Assembly: GCA_963925805.1 (NCBI GenBank)
Contig: CAWUSE010000022.1
Coordinates: forward strand, 74,162 to 138,161
Direction of reading: 5' to 3'
DNA from: UBA10347 sp905182135
GTDB taxonomy: Bacteria; Actinomycetota; Acidimicrobiia; Acidimicrobiales; UBA10347
DNA: 64,000 nt
The translations under genes were made by a program, and so were the position numbers. Position 1 is the first letter of the stretch. Each line of letters opens with the position of its first letter. The notes under the pieces were generated by a model. That model made no database searches, had not been told where the DNA came from, and worked only from the letters and a program-made list of their open reading frames with translations. Of the stretch, positions 8,753-16,095 are shown piece by piece.

Positions 8753-8764
8753 TAGACTTGCGCT
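8753..8764 (+). promoter_or_regulatory. pdxS -10 box, leaderless type
   Basis: TAGACT at 8753-8758, then 6 nt to ATG 8765. No ribosome-binding site. Confidence 0.6.
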
Positions 8765-9655
8765 ATGAGTCAAAATCGCCAGACAGGCACCTACGAGGTC
8801 AAGCGAGGCCTCGCCGAGATGCTGAAGGGCGGCGTCATCATGGACGTCGTCAACCCGGAGCAAGCCAAGATCGCCGAAGACGCGGGCGCTATCGCCGTCA
8901 TGGCCCTTGAGCGGGTTCCTGCCGACATTCGCGTCGACGGTGGTGTGGCCCGAATGAGTGACCCCGAAATGATCATCGGCATCCAAGAAGCCGTGACCAT
9001 TCCCGTTATGGCCAAGGCCCGCATTGGTCACTTTGTCGAAGCCCAGATCTTGCAAGCACTCGAGGTTGACTTCATCGACGAGTCTGAAGTGCTTACCCCA
9101 GCAGATGAAGCTCATCACATTGATAAGTTCGCCTTCAAGACTCCATTTGTTTGCGGTGCTACCAACCTGGGTGAAGCTCTGCGGCGAATCTCCGAAGGCG
9201 CATGCCTGATCCGCTCCAAGGGCGAAGCTGGTACCGGTGACGTCGTGCAGGCAGTGCGTCATCTTCGCTCAATTCTGGGCGACATGAAGCGCATCCAGAA
9301 CGCCAACGACAACGCCGAACTCTTCGACTGGGCGAAGAAGCTCCAGGCTCCGCTGGCACTGGTTCAAGAAGTCGCCGAGACCGGCCAACTGCCCGTGCCA
9401 ATGTTCTGTGCTGGAGGGCTTGCAACACCCGCCGATGCTGCGCTGGCTATGCAACTCGGCGCCCAATCGGTGTTCGTTGGATCCGGTATCTTCAAGAGTG
9501 CCGATCCTGCACCGCGTGCTCGTGCCATCGTCGAGGCAACTGCCAACTTTGAAGATGCTGCATTGCTGGCCAGGGTTTCGCGTGGTCTCGGTGCCCCAAT
9601 GACTGGCATCGGCATGGATGACCTTGAGGTCAAGTACGAAGACCGCGGCTGGTAG
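8765..9655 (+). CDS. pdxS: Pyridoxal 5'-phosphate synthase, synthase subunit PdxS
   Basis: 296 residues, normal length. The TIM-barrel subunit makes pyridoxal phosphate from ribose 5-phosphate, glyceraldehyde 3-phosphate and ammonia. Visible blocks include the N-terminal KRGLAEMLKGGVIMDVV, MAKARIGHFVEAQIL with the active-site Lys, and the C-terminal FVGSGIFKSADP. It works as a dodecamer with PdxT, the glutaminase encoded 21 nt downstream. The ATG at 8765 follows a TAGACT box by 6 nt. Confidence 0.97.
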   Translation: MSQNRQTGTYEVKRGLAEMLKGGVIMDVVNPEQAKIAEDAGAIAVMALERVPADIRVDGGVARMSDPEMIIGIQEAVTIPVMAKARIGHFVEAQILQALEVDFIDESEVLTPADEAHHIDKFAFKTPFVCGATNLGEALRRISEGACLIRSKGEAGTGDVVQAVRHLRSILGDMKRIQNANDNAELFDWAKKLQAPLALVQEVAETGQLPVPMFCAGGLATPADAALAMQLGAQSVFVGSGIFKSADPAPRARAIVEATANFEDAALLARVSRGLGAPMTGIGMDDLEVKYEDRGW

Positions 9656-9676
9656 CACCTTCCAGGAGCCCGTCTC

Positions 9677-10255
9677 GTGACGAATCGAATTGGTGTCCTC
9701 GCGCTACAGGGCGCGTTCGCAATGCATGTTCAGGCGTGCACTGAGCTCGGCCTTGACGCGATCGAAGTCCGCACCGAAGCAGAATTGGACACCGTTGATC
9801 GGGTCATCATCCCTGGTGGTGAATCGACGACTATGTCGATGATGCTCGATCTCAATAATATTCGCGAGCCGCTCGCGGCGCGTCTGGCAGATGGCATGCC
9901 AGCGTTTGGGACCTGTGCCGGAATGATTCTGCTGGCGACAGATGTCGCCGACGGCCGACCTGACCAGAAGAGCTTTTCCTCGATCGATATTGGCGTTAAA
10001 CGCAACGGCTACGGCCGACAGAATCAGTCGTTCTCCGATGACCTGCGTATCGACGCGATCGCGAACCCAGCCGACGGGTTCCATGCAGTTTTCATTCGCG
10101 CTCCTCGAGTTGAACGAGTCGGCGAAGGCGTCGATGTGCTGGTGAGCCATGGCGGCGATCCGGTGTTATGTCAGCAGAAGTCTGTGCTCGTGTCGGCCTT
10201 TCATCCTGAACTGTCGTCAGACCTGCGGTTACACCGCTACTTTTGTGACCTGTAG
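9677..10255 (+). CDS. pdxT: Pyridoxal 5'-phosphate synthase, glutaminase subunit PdxT
   Basis: 192 residues. A class I glutamine amidotransferase that feeds ammonia to PdxS. The N-terminal GVLALQGAFAMH, the PGGESTTM loop, the nucleophile in FGTCAGMILL and the His-Glu pair in FHPELSSD are all present. Translation starts at GTG 9677, which has an AGGAG ribosome-binding site 8-9 nt upstream. This differs from the leaderless pdxS and fits an internal cistron. Confidence 0.96.
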   Translation: MTNRIGVLALQGAFAMHVQACTELGLDAIEVRTEAELDTVDRVIIPGGESTTMSMMLDLNNIREPLAARLADGMPAFGTCAGMILLATDVADGRPDQKSFSSIDIGVKRNGYGRQNQSFSDDLRIDAIANPADGFHAVFIRAPRVERVGEGVDVLVSHGGDPVLCQQKSVLVSAFHPELSSDLRLHRYFCDL

Positions 10256-10343
10256 TCTTTCAGGGCTCGACATTGTCGATGTTCGAGACCACATTGTTTG
10301 AGATCCCGCGTTATGAGAACTGTGCGTGGCTGAGCTGAAAGAC
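10255..10343 (+). promoter_or_regulatory. Inverted arms bracketing the yebC upstream region
   Basis: GTCTTTCAGggCTC (10255-10268) can pair with GAGCTGAAAGAC (10332-10343), with a 2-nt bulge. Between them TCGACattGTCGA (10267-10279) is a local hairpin. The arms lie directly between the pdxT stop and the yebC start. This may be a structured leader or a terminator; no known riboswitch is recognised. Confidence 0.3.
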
Positions 10344-10351
10344 AGACCACT

Positions 10352-11104
10352 ATGTCGGGTCATTCCAAATGGGCAACGATCAAGCACAAAAAGGGCGCTG
10401 CTGACTCCAAACGCGCCAAAGTCTTCGCCAAGCTGATCAAGCAGGTCGAAGTTGCCGCTCGCGAAGGCGGTGGCGATCTCGATTCGAACGCGAGCCTCCG
10501 GACGATGTACCAGAAGGCCCGCGATTCGTCGGTGCCGCTGGACACGATTGAGCGTGCTGTCAAGCGGGGTACCGGCGAACTCGAAGGCGTGAACTACGAG
10601 CCGATTGCCTACGAGGGGTACGCCCCTGCTGGCGTGGCGCTGTATATCGATGTGCTGACCGATAACCGGAACCGAAGTGGCTCCGAGGTTCGCAGCATGC
10701 TTTCGAAGAATGGCGGTTCACTCGCAGAACCGGGAGCGGTCTCGTGGCAGTTTGATCGCAAGGGCGTCGTGCTGTTACCGAAAGGCGATCATGACGAAGA
10801 TGAACTGATGATGATCGCGCTGGAGGCGGGGGCAGAAGATCTTGCTGATGTGGGCGAGGCATGGCAGCTCATAAGTGAGCCGACGGACCTGAACGGTCTG
10901 CGTGACGCTCTTGTCGAAGCCAAGATTGTGTTTACTTCGGCTGACTTGGTGATGGTCCCCCAGCAGACGATCGAGCTGAACGAGAGCGAGGCCAAGTCGG
11001 TTCTGCGACTGATCGAAGTCCTCGAAGACAACGATGACGTGCAAGACGTCTACGCCAACTTCGACATCTCCGACGAGGTTATGGCGATTCTGACGGCGGA
11101 TTAG
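10352..11104 (+). CDS. yebC: YebC/TACO1-family protein
   Basis: 250 residues, typical length. It opens with the family signature MSGHSKWATIKHKKGAADSK. Members were long annotated as transcriptional regulators; work on homologues points to a role in translation of difficult stretches at the ribosome. It sits between pdxT and ruvC, the usual actinobacterial neighbourhood. No strong ribosome-binding site or leaderless box is seen directly upstream, but the conserved N-terminus fixes the start. Confidence 0.95.
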   Translation: MSGHSKWATIKHKKGAADSKRAKVFAKLIKQVEVAAREGGGDLDSNASLRTMYQKARDSSVPLDTIERAVKRGTGELEGVNYEPIAYEGYAPAGVALYIDVLTDNRNRSGSEVRSMLSKNGGSLAEPGAVSWQFDRKGVVLLPKGDHDEDELMMIALEAGAEDLADVGEAWQLISEPTDLNGLRDALVEAKIVFTSADLVMVPQQTIELNESEAKSVLRLIEVLEDNDDVQDVYANFDISDEVMAILTAD

Positions 11105-11111
11105 TGCAATT

Positions 11112-11285
11112 CTGAGTGTCGGGTGGAGCGAAGCGTGGCGCTGCTCGTGTAGGACCATCCGCCCGAGTGCAGCCGTCAACGCAATCGACAAGTAGCGAAG
11201 GGCGTTCAATCCATGGTGGGCATGCAGCGGTCGTGGTGCGTTGTTGGACAGAGTGAGGCTTCGCAGCGTTCGACATGACACTCAG
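11112..11285. ncRNA. Candidate structured RNA or long imperfect hairpin in the yebC-ruvC spacer
   Basis: Nested complementary arms lie in the correct order. CTGAGTGTC (11112-11120) pairs with GACACTCAG (11277-11285), and GCGAAGC (11128-11134) with GCTTCGC (11258-11264). CAACGCA (11177-11183) pairs with TGCGTTG (11237-11243), extendable by a GU and two GC pairs, and CGAC (11186-11189) with GTCG (11230-11233). A side hairpin CTGCTCG/CGAGtgCAG (11141-11172) fits in between. It could be a small RNA, a long terminator for yebC, or a palindromic repeat. No known RNA family is recognised and no promoter is evident. Confidence 0.3.
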
Positions 11286-11323
11286 GACTGCTAGGTATTC
11301 CCGACCTGCGCCGATCGACAAGA

Positions 11324-11336
11324 TAGAGTAGAACGG
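11324..11336 (+). promoter_or_regulatory. ruvC -10 box, leaderless type
   Basis: TAGAGT at 11324-11329 and 7 nt to ATG 11337; no ribosome-binding site. Confidence 0.55.
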
Positions 11337-11828
11337 ATGTTCGTGTTGGGAATTGACCCTGGGTTGTCGCGCTGTGGTTATGGCGTGGTTGAACAACGAG
11401 GCCGTCGCCAGCGAGCAGTCGCTGCAGGGGTGGTTCGCACGAGTCCGGCCGACAGTATCCCTGATCGTCTGGCGGAACTCCAGGGCGAGATTCGTCTGCT
11501 CATCAGTGACTTCTCTCCGACGGTTGTTGCCGTTGAGCGTGTGTTGTTTCAAACAAACGTCAGTACGGCTATGGGCGTCGGGCAGGCAAGCGGCATCGTG
11601 ATGGCCGAAGCGATCACGGCAGGCTGCAAGGTCGTTGAATACTCGCCGAACGAAATAAAGCTGGCTGTGGCTGGCGACGGCAGCGCAGACAAGGATCAAA
11701 TGGAGCACATGGTAAGACTCTTGCTGGATATCTCTAAACCGTTACGGCCGGTCGATGCCGCAGACGCTCTCGGTGTTGCATTGACGTACTTGGCCCAACA
11801 CGGTGTGCCCGCAGGCATGGGCGCATGA
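11337..11828 (+). CDS. ruvC: Holliday junction resolvase RuvC
   Basis: 163 residues. The RNase H-fold endonuclease cuts Holliday junctions during recombination repair. Acidic active-site residues are visible in GIDPGLSRCGYG, VAVERVLFQTN and the C-terminal DAADALGVALTYLA. It overlaps ruvA by 4 nt (ATGA) and starts the ruvCAB operon. The TAGAGT box 7 nt before the ATG suggests a leaderless transcript. No LexA-type operator was recognised. Confidence 0.96.
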   Translation: MFVLGIDPGLSRCGYGVVEQRGRRQRAVAAGVVRTSPADSIPDRLAELQGEIRLLISDFSPTVVAVERVLFQTNVSTAMGVGQASGIVMAEAITAGCKVVEYSPNEIKLAVAGDGSADKDQMEHMVRLLLDISKPLRPVDAADALGVALTYLAQHGVPAGMGA

Positions 11829-12415
11829 TCGGGTCGCTTCGTGGCGAACTTCTCGGCCGCGAACCCAACGAGGTTCTGATCGAAGTGGCGGGTATTGGCT
11901 ACCGCGTCACGGTAGGACCATCAGTGTCGGCGGTCCTGGGTGAGGTCGGCGCAAGCGTCTTCGTTCATATCCACCACCACATCCGAGAAGACAACCAGCA
12001 CCTTTACGGTTTTGCAGCGCTCGACGAGCGCATGATGTTCGAGACCCTTCTCAGTGCACATGGCGTTGGCCCCTCACTTGCCCTCGCGATCTTGTCGGTG
12101 CATGGGCCTGACGGTTTACGGCGTGCGGTCGTCGACGAAGATGTCGCCACCCTGTGCCTGGTTCCTGGCGTGGGCAAGAAGACAGCGCAACGGCTGTTGG
12201 TCGAACTATCTTCAAAGGTCGAGGCCCCTGCCGGTCATTCTGGCGCAGCGGCCGCGGTGCCTGGCGGGTTGAGTAGTTCTCGTAGTGATGTTCGCGACGG
12301 GCTCTCGGCGTTGGGCTATAGCGACGACGAAATTGCACATGCCCTTCGCGAAGTTTCCGACGAAGGCACCACCGCTACCCAGATCCGGGCCGCTCTCAAC
12401 CGGTTGGCGTTCTGA
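11825..12415 (+). CDS. ruvA: Holliday junction branch-migration protein RuvA
   Basis: 196 residues. Forms the tetramer that binds the junction and loads RuvB. The N-terminal OB domain starts MIGSLRGELLGREPNEVLIE. The helix-hairpin-helix region contains GVGPSLALAIL and VPGVGKKTAQRLLVEL, and the small C-terminal RuvB-binding domain ends TQIRAALNRLAF. The start overlaps ruvC, and the stop shares one base with the ruvB ATG. Confidence 0.96.
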   Translation: MIGSLRGELLGREPNEVLIEVAGIGYRVTVGPSVSAVLGEVGASVFVHIHHHIREDNQHLYGFAALDERMMFETLLSAHGVGPSLALAILSVHGPDGLRRAVVDEDVATLCLVPGVGKKTAQRLLVELSSKVEAPAGHSGAAAAVPGGLSSSRSDVRDGLSALGYSDDEIAHALREVSDEGTTATQIRAALNRLAF

Positions 12416-13488
12416 TGGCTCGTGACGAATTGCTAGATGCGGCCGTTGTCGACGAGGACTTTGAGGCTGAGGGCCTTGATCAACAAGGGTTGGTAGCTGA
12501 CCATGCGGGTCTCCGCCCGACGTCGCTCGATGACTTCGTTGGACAGCCCGAACTCAAGCGTCATCTATCGATTATCCTGGGGGCGGCCCGTAACCGCAAC
12601 GAGCCTGCTGACCATCTCATGTTTGCTGGTCCGCCGGGGCTGGGTAAGACCACGTTGGCACACATCGTGGCTACTGAGATGCAAGCCCAGATCCATACAA
12701 CCTCGGGTCCATCGTTGGAACGAGCTGGTGACCTGGCGGCAATCTTGACCAAACTGTCGCCCGGCGACGTTCTGTTCATCGACGAAATTCATCGCCTCGG
12801 TAAGCAGATCGAAGAAGTCCTGTATCCGGCTATGGAGGACTTTGAACTCGACATCGTGTTAGGAAAAGGTCCAGCGGCTCGTTCGATTCGCTTAGAGATC
12901 CCACCGTTCACGCTGGTTGGGGCGACAACCAGAATCGGTCTGATCACCGGGCCGCTGCGCGACCGCTTCGGCGAGGTTGCTCGACTGGACTTCTACGACG
13001 TCGATGACCTGCAGACGATCGTCACTCGCGCTGCTCGGATTTTGGGTGTCGAGATCGACGAGGGAGGTGCCCACGAAATCGCTATCCGTTCGCGGGGAAC
13101 ACCGCGTATTGCTAATCGGCTACTGCGACGGGTGCGAGACGTTGCCGAGACCGACTACGACGGTCGTATCAATCACGAGATCGCCTCCATTGGTCTCGAA
13201 CTGTTTGGCGTGGATGCGCTTGGTCTGAACAAGGTTGACCGCGGCATTCTGTCAGCGCTGTGCGGCCGATTCGGCGGCCATCCCGTTGGGCTTTCTACAC
13301 TCGCGATCTCGGTCTCAGAGCCAACCGAGACCGTCGAAGACGTGCACGAGCCGTTCTTGATTCAGCAAGGCCTGCTCATGCGTACGCCGCGCGGCCGTAT
13401 TCCCACGCCAGCAGCGTGGCGCCATCTGGGGCTGGCCCCGCCGATCACCGCCGATGATGGCCAAGACGGACTCTTCCCAAGGGCCTAG
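12415..13488 (+). CDS. ruvB: Holliday junction DNA helicase RuvB
   Basis: 357 residues. AAA+ motor for branch migration. Walker A is GPPGLGKTTLAHIV and Walker B is VLFIDEIHRLGKQIEE. The sensor region VGATTRIGLITGPLRDRFG and the C-terminal winged helix (TPRGRIPTPAAWRHLGL) complete the family pattern. It is the last gene of ruvCAB; a strong stem-loop follows at 13504-13540. Confidence 0.97.
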   Translation: MARDELLDAAVVDEDFEAEGLDQQGLVADHAGLRPTSLDDFVGQPELKRHLSIILGAARNRNEPADHLMFAGPPGLGKTTLAHIVATEMQAQIHTTSGPSLERAGDLAAILTKLSPGDVLFIDEIHRLGKQIEEVLYPAMEDFELDIVLGKGPAARSIRLEIPPFTLVGATTRIGLITGPLRDRFGEVARLDFYDVDDLQTIVTRAARILGVEIDEGGAHEIAIRSRGTPRIANRLLRRVRDVAETDYDGRINHEIASIGLELFGVDALGLNKVDRGILSALCGRFGGHPVGLSTLAISVSEPTETVEDVHEPFLIQQGLLMRTPRGRIPTPAAWRHLGLAPPITADDGQDGLFPRA

Positions 13489-13503
13489 TCGCTCGTCGGC
13501 CCG

Positions 13504-13540
13504 TGGCTTGAGACGTGCAGGTCGTACACGTCTCAAGCCA
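13504..13540 (+). terminator. 14-bp stem-loop after ruvB
   Basis: A perfect inverted repeat, TGGCTTGAGACGTG (13504-13517) with its complement at 13527-13540 and a 9-nt loop, begins 16 nt after the ruvB stop. There is no U-tract. It most likely ends the ruv transcript. Confidence 0.6.
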
Positions 13541-13562
13541 GGGGTCGTGATCCAACGGTGAA

Positions 13563-13579
13563 GCCGCCAGACTGGCGGC
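13563..13579 (+). promoter_or_regulatory. Palindrome directly before the queA start
   Basis: GCCGCCA-gac-TGGCGGC forms a perfect 7-bp hairpin ending 1 nt before the queA ATG (13581). In RNA it would cover the ribosome-binding region; in DNA it could be an operator. No ligand-binding motif such as a preQ1 aptamer is recognised. Confidence 0.4.
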
Positions 13580-13580
13580 G

Positions 13581-14597
13581 ATGTTACGGCTAGACGAATT
13601 TGACTACGACCTGCCCGGCGAGTCGATCGCCCAAACGCCGTGTGAACCACGAGACGCTGCCCGATTGCTCGACTCGCTTGCCAGCGATGTCGGGCCGATC
13701 CATCGGCAAGTGCGTGACCTGCCGTTACTGATTGGGCCCGGCGATGTCATCGTCATCAACGACACTCGCGTGATCCCGGCTCGGCTCGCCATGCAGAAGA
13801 CCACAGGGGGCGCAGCAGAAGTGATGTTGCTTGACCCGCTCGACGACGGAAGCTGGCGTGCACTTGTCCGTCCGAGTCGACGCGTCAAGCCAGGAACCAC
13901 TTTGCTCGACATGGACGGCGATGACGCTCTTCGCATCGAAGACGATCTGGGTGACGGTGTTCGAGCGGTATACAGCGTCACTGCCGAGTCGGTTCTCGAG
14001 ATAGCGCACCGGGTGGGCCAGGTGCCGCTGCCGCCTTACATCACGTCGGGATACGCAAACGCGGAGCGATACCAGACGGTCTACGCCCGGAACGAACAGT
14101 CTGTTGCCGCCCCGACAGCGGGGTTGCACTTCACGCCAGAACTAATGGAGCAATGCACCACGGCCGGAGCGCAAATACATCGGGTGGAACTCGCTGTCGG
14201 GCTTGGCACCTTCCGACCGATTCTGGTCGACGATCTCAATGACCATGAGATGCACGCCGAGCGTTTCTCTGTACCCGCTGAGGTGCTCGAGGCGTGTGCA
14301 GCAGCCGATCGGGTGATAGCGATTGGCACCACAAGCGTCCGAGCGCTGGAGAGTGCAGCGACATTCGGTGTCGCCCAGGGCTCGACCGATTTGTTTATTA
14401 GTCCCGGCTACGAGTTCAAGGTGGTCGACGTGCTTCTTACGAACTTCCATCAGCCAAAGTCCTCGTTGCTTGTAATGTTGTGTGCCTTCGCCGGCGAGCG
14501 GTGGCGCGATATTTACGCTGAAGCGCTTGCCGAGAATTACCGCTTTCTTTCCTTCGGCGACGCAATGATCGTCGCCCGATCCCACGAGGCCCACTGA
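13581..14597 (+). CDS. queA: S-adenosylmethionine:tRNA ribosyltransferase-isomerase QueA
   Basis: 338 residues. Converts preQ1 in tRNA to epoxyqueuosine using the ribosyl part of SAM. Family blocks include FDYDLPGESIAQTPCEPRDA, VINDTRVIPARL, the EVMLLDPL segment and TAGLHFTPELM. The start is fixed by the conserved N-terminus and lies 1 nt after a perfect hairpin. Its stop and the tgt start share one base (TGATG), so the two queuosine enzymes are translationally coupled. Confidence 0.95.
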   Translation: MLRLDEFDYDLPGESIAQTPCEPRDAARLLDSLASDVGPIHRQVRDLPLLIGPGDVIVINDTRVIPARLAMQKTTGGAAEVMLLDPLDDGSWRALVRPSRRVKPGTTLLDMDGDDALRIEDDLGDGVRAVYSVTAESVLEIAHRVGQVPLPPYITSGYANAERYQTVYARNEQSVAAPTAGLHFTPELMEQCTTAGAQIHRVELAVGLGTFRPILVDDLNDHEMHAERFSVPAEVLEACAAADRVIAIGTTSVRALESAATFGVAQGSTDLFISPGYEFKVVDVLLTNFHQPKSSLLVMLCAFAGERWRDIYAEALAENYRFLSFGDAMIVARSHEAH

Positions 14598-15706
14598 TGT
14601 TCAACTTCGAAGTCCTGGCGACAGACGGCGTTGCCCGCACTGGGGTGATCACGACACCACGCGGCACTATTCAGACACCGTGTTTCATGCCAGTCGGTAC
14701 GCGGGCAGCTGTGCAGACGCTGACCAGTCATGACCTGGCGGACCTGGATGCCCAGATTATTTTGGGAAATACTTATCATCTGATGTTGCGGCCTGGTGCT
14801 GACCTGGTCGAAGAGATGGGTGGGCTGCACGGGTTTATGAATTGGCCTGGCTTCGTTCTTACTGACAGCGGTGGCTACCAAATTTTCAGTCTGGAGCCGA
14901 AGGTTGATGATGAGGGCGCCCTGTTCCGCTCGACCTATGACGGCAGTAAGCACAAACTCACGCCAGAGGGCGCCGTCGACGTACAGATCAAGCTCGGGTC
15001 AGACATCCAGATGGTCCTGGACGTGTGCCCACCGTTACCGGCTCCTGATTCGGTGATCCTTGATGCGGTGGACCAGACCCATCGTTGGGCAGTTCGAGCG
15101 CGCTCGACCTTCCTTGACCGATCCGAACTCGCCGATGGCATGCGCGCCCAGTTCGGCATCGTGCAGGGCGGATTGGATCTGGACCTGCGGGTCAAGAGCG
15201 CGAATTTCCTCATGGACATTGGTTTCGAGGGCTACGGAATCGGGGGTCTTTCAGTGGGGGAAAAGCGCACCGAAATGCTGGCTCCCCTTCGGGCAACGAC
15301 CGATGTTTTGCCCGTCGACCAGCCTCGCTACCTGATGGGCGTGGGTGACCCGCTCAGCATTGTCGAAGGCATCGCCAATGGCGTCGACATGTTCGATTGT
15401 GTGCTGCCGACACGGCTGGCGAGACATGGAACCGTGCTGACAACCGACGGCCGCATCAACCTGAAGAATGCCCAGTACGCACGTGACCCCGGCCCTGTTG
15501 ACCCCAAGTTTTCCAAGAGTCCGCTTGCGCCCTGGTCTCGCGCGTACCTGCGCCACTTGCTGCAAGTAAAGGAGCAGGCGGCATCGCGATTGCTCACGCT
15601 ACACAACATCGCGTTTCTGTTCGACCTCGTCGACCAAGCACGCGCAGCGATTGTCAACAACACCATGGATGAGCTAGTGGAACGCGTCGCCATCAACTGG
15701 TCATGA
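14597..15706 (+). CDS. tgt: tRNA-guanine transglycosylase, zinc site lost
   Basis: 369 residues. Exchanges the wobble guanine of GUN-anticodon tRNAs for preQ1. The general-acid and nucleophile aspartates are present in LTDSGGYQIFSL and MFDCVLPTRLARHG. The bacterial zinc site CxCxxC...H is not: the aligned positions are Phe305, Lys307 and Leu310, while the fourth ligand His336 stays, at the same spacing as in Zymomonas Tgt (26 residues). Flanking residues (DPxxxxxxxxxWSRAYLRHL) are intact, so no frameshift is involved. Catalysis is probably kept, with the subdomain stabilised some other way. Confidence 0.93.
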   Translation: MFNFEVLATDGVARTGVITTPRGTIQTPCFMPVGTRAAVQTLTSHDLADLDAQIILGNTYHLMLRPGADLVEEMGGLHGFMNWPGFVLTDSGGYQIFSLEPKVDDEGALFRSTYDGSKHKLTPEGAVDVQIKLGSDIQMVLDVCPPLPAPDSVILDAVDQTHRWAVRARSTFLDRSELADGMRAQFGIVQGGLDLDLRVKSANFLMDIGFEGYGIGGLSVGEKRTEMLAPLRATTDVLPVDQPRYLMGVGDPLSIVEGIANGVDMFDCVLPTRLARHGTVLTTDGRINLKNAQYARDPGPVDPKFSKSPLAPWSRAYLRHLLQVKEQAASRLLTLHNIAFLFDLVDQARAAIVNNTMDELVERVAINWS

Positions 15707-15828
15707 GTCGAGTAGCAGCCGGTAGGGCTTAAAGATCACAGCGCGGCGTCGAAGAAGTCTGCGGCACGACTAGCCTTTGAAGGTCGCCAAATGGTGACCG
15801 AGCCTCAGAAACCGTGGAGGGTTGGCTC

Positions 15829-16089
15829 ATGCAGTTCATTCCGCTTGTTGTAATTATGGTTGCCATGTGGGCGCTACTCATCGTGCCCCAGCAACGACGC
15901 ACAAAGGCCCATCGTGCAATGCTGACAGCACTCGATGTTGGCGACGAAGTACTGACCTCAGCGGGGTTCTACGGGACCATCGCAGAGTTTGACGGCGACA
16001 CTGTGTTCTTGGCAGTGAATGATGCACTCGAAATCAAGATCACGAAGGCATCGATCTCCGAGCGCGTCCAGTACTCCGACGCTGAGTAA
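15829..16089 (+). CDS. yajC: Preprotein translocase accessory subunit YajC
   Basis: 86 residues from ATG 15829. A single N-terminal membrane segment (about residues 2-20, PLVVIMVAMWALLIV) leads into QQRRTKAHRAMLTALDVGDEV, typical of YajC. It joins SecDF at the membrane. The ATG at 15829 is preferred over GTG 15814 because GGAGGG lies 7-8 nt upstream of it. A TAGCCT box at 15771-15776 would give a leader of about 45 nt. The secD start follows 6 nt after the stop. Confidence 0.9.
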   Translation: MQFIPLVVIMVAMWALLIVPQQRRTKAHRAMLTALDVGDEVLTSAGFYGTIAEFDGDTVFLAVNDALEIKITKASISERVQYSDAE

Positions 16090-16095
16090 TTAACG

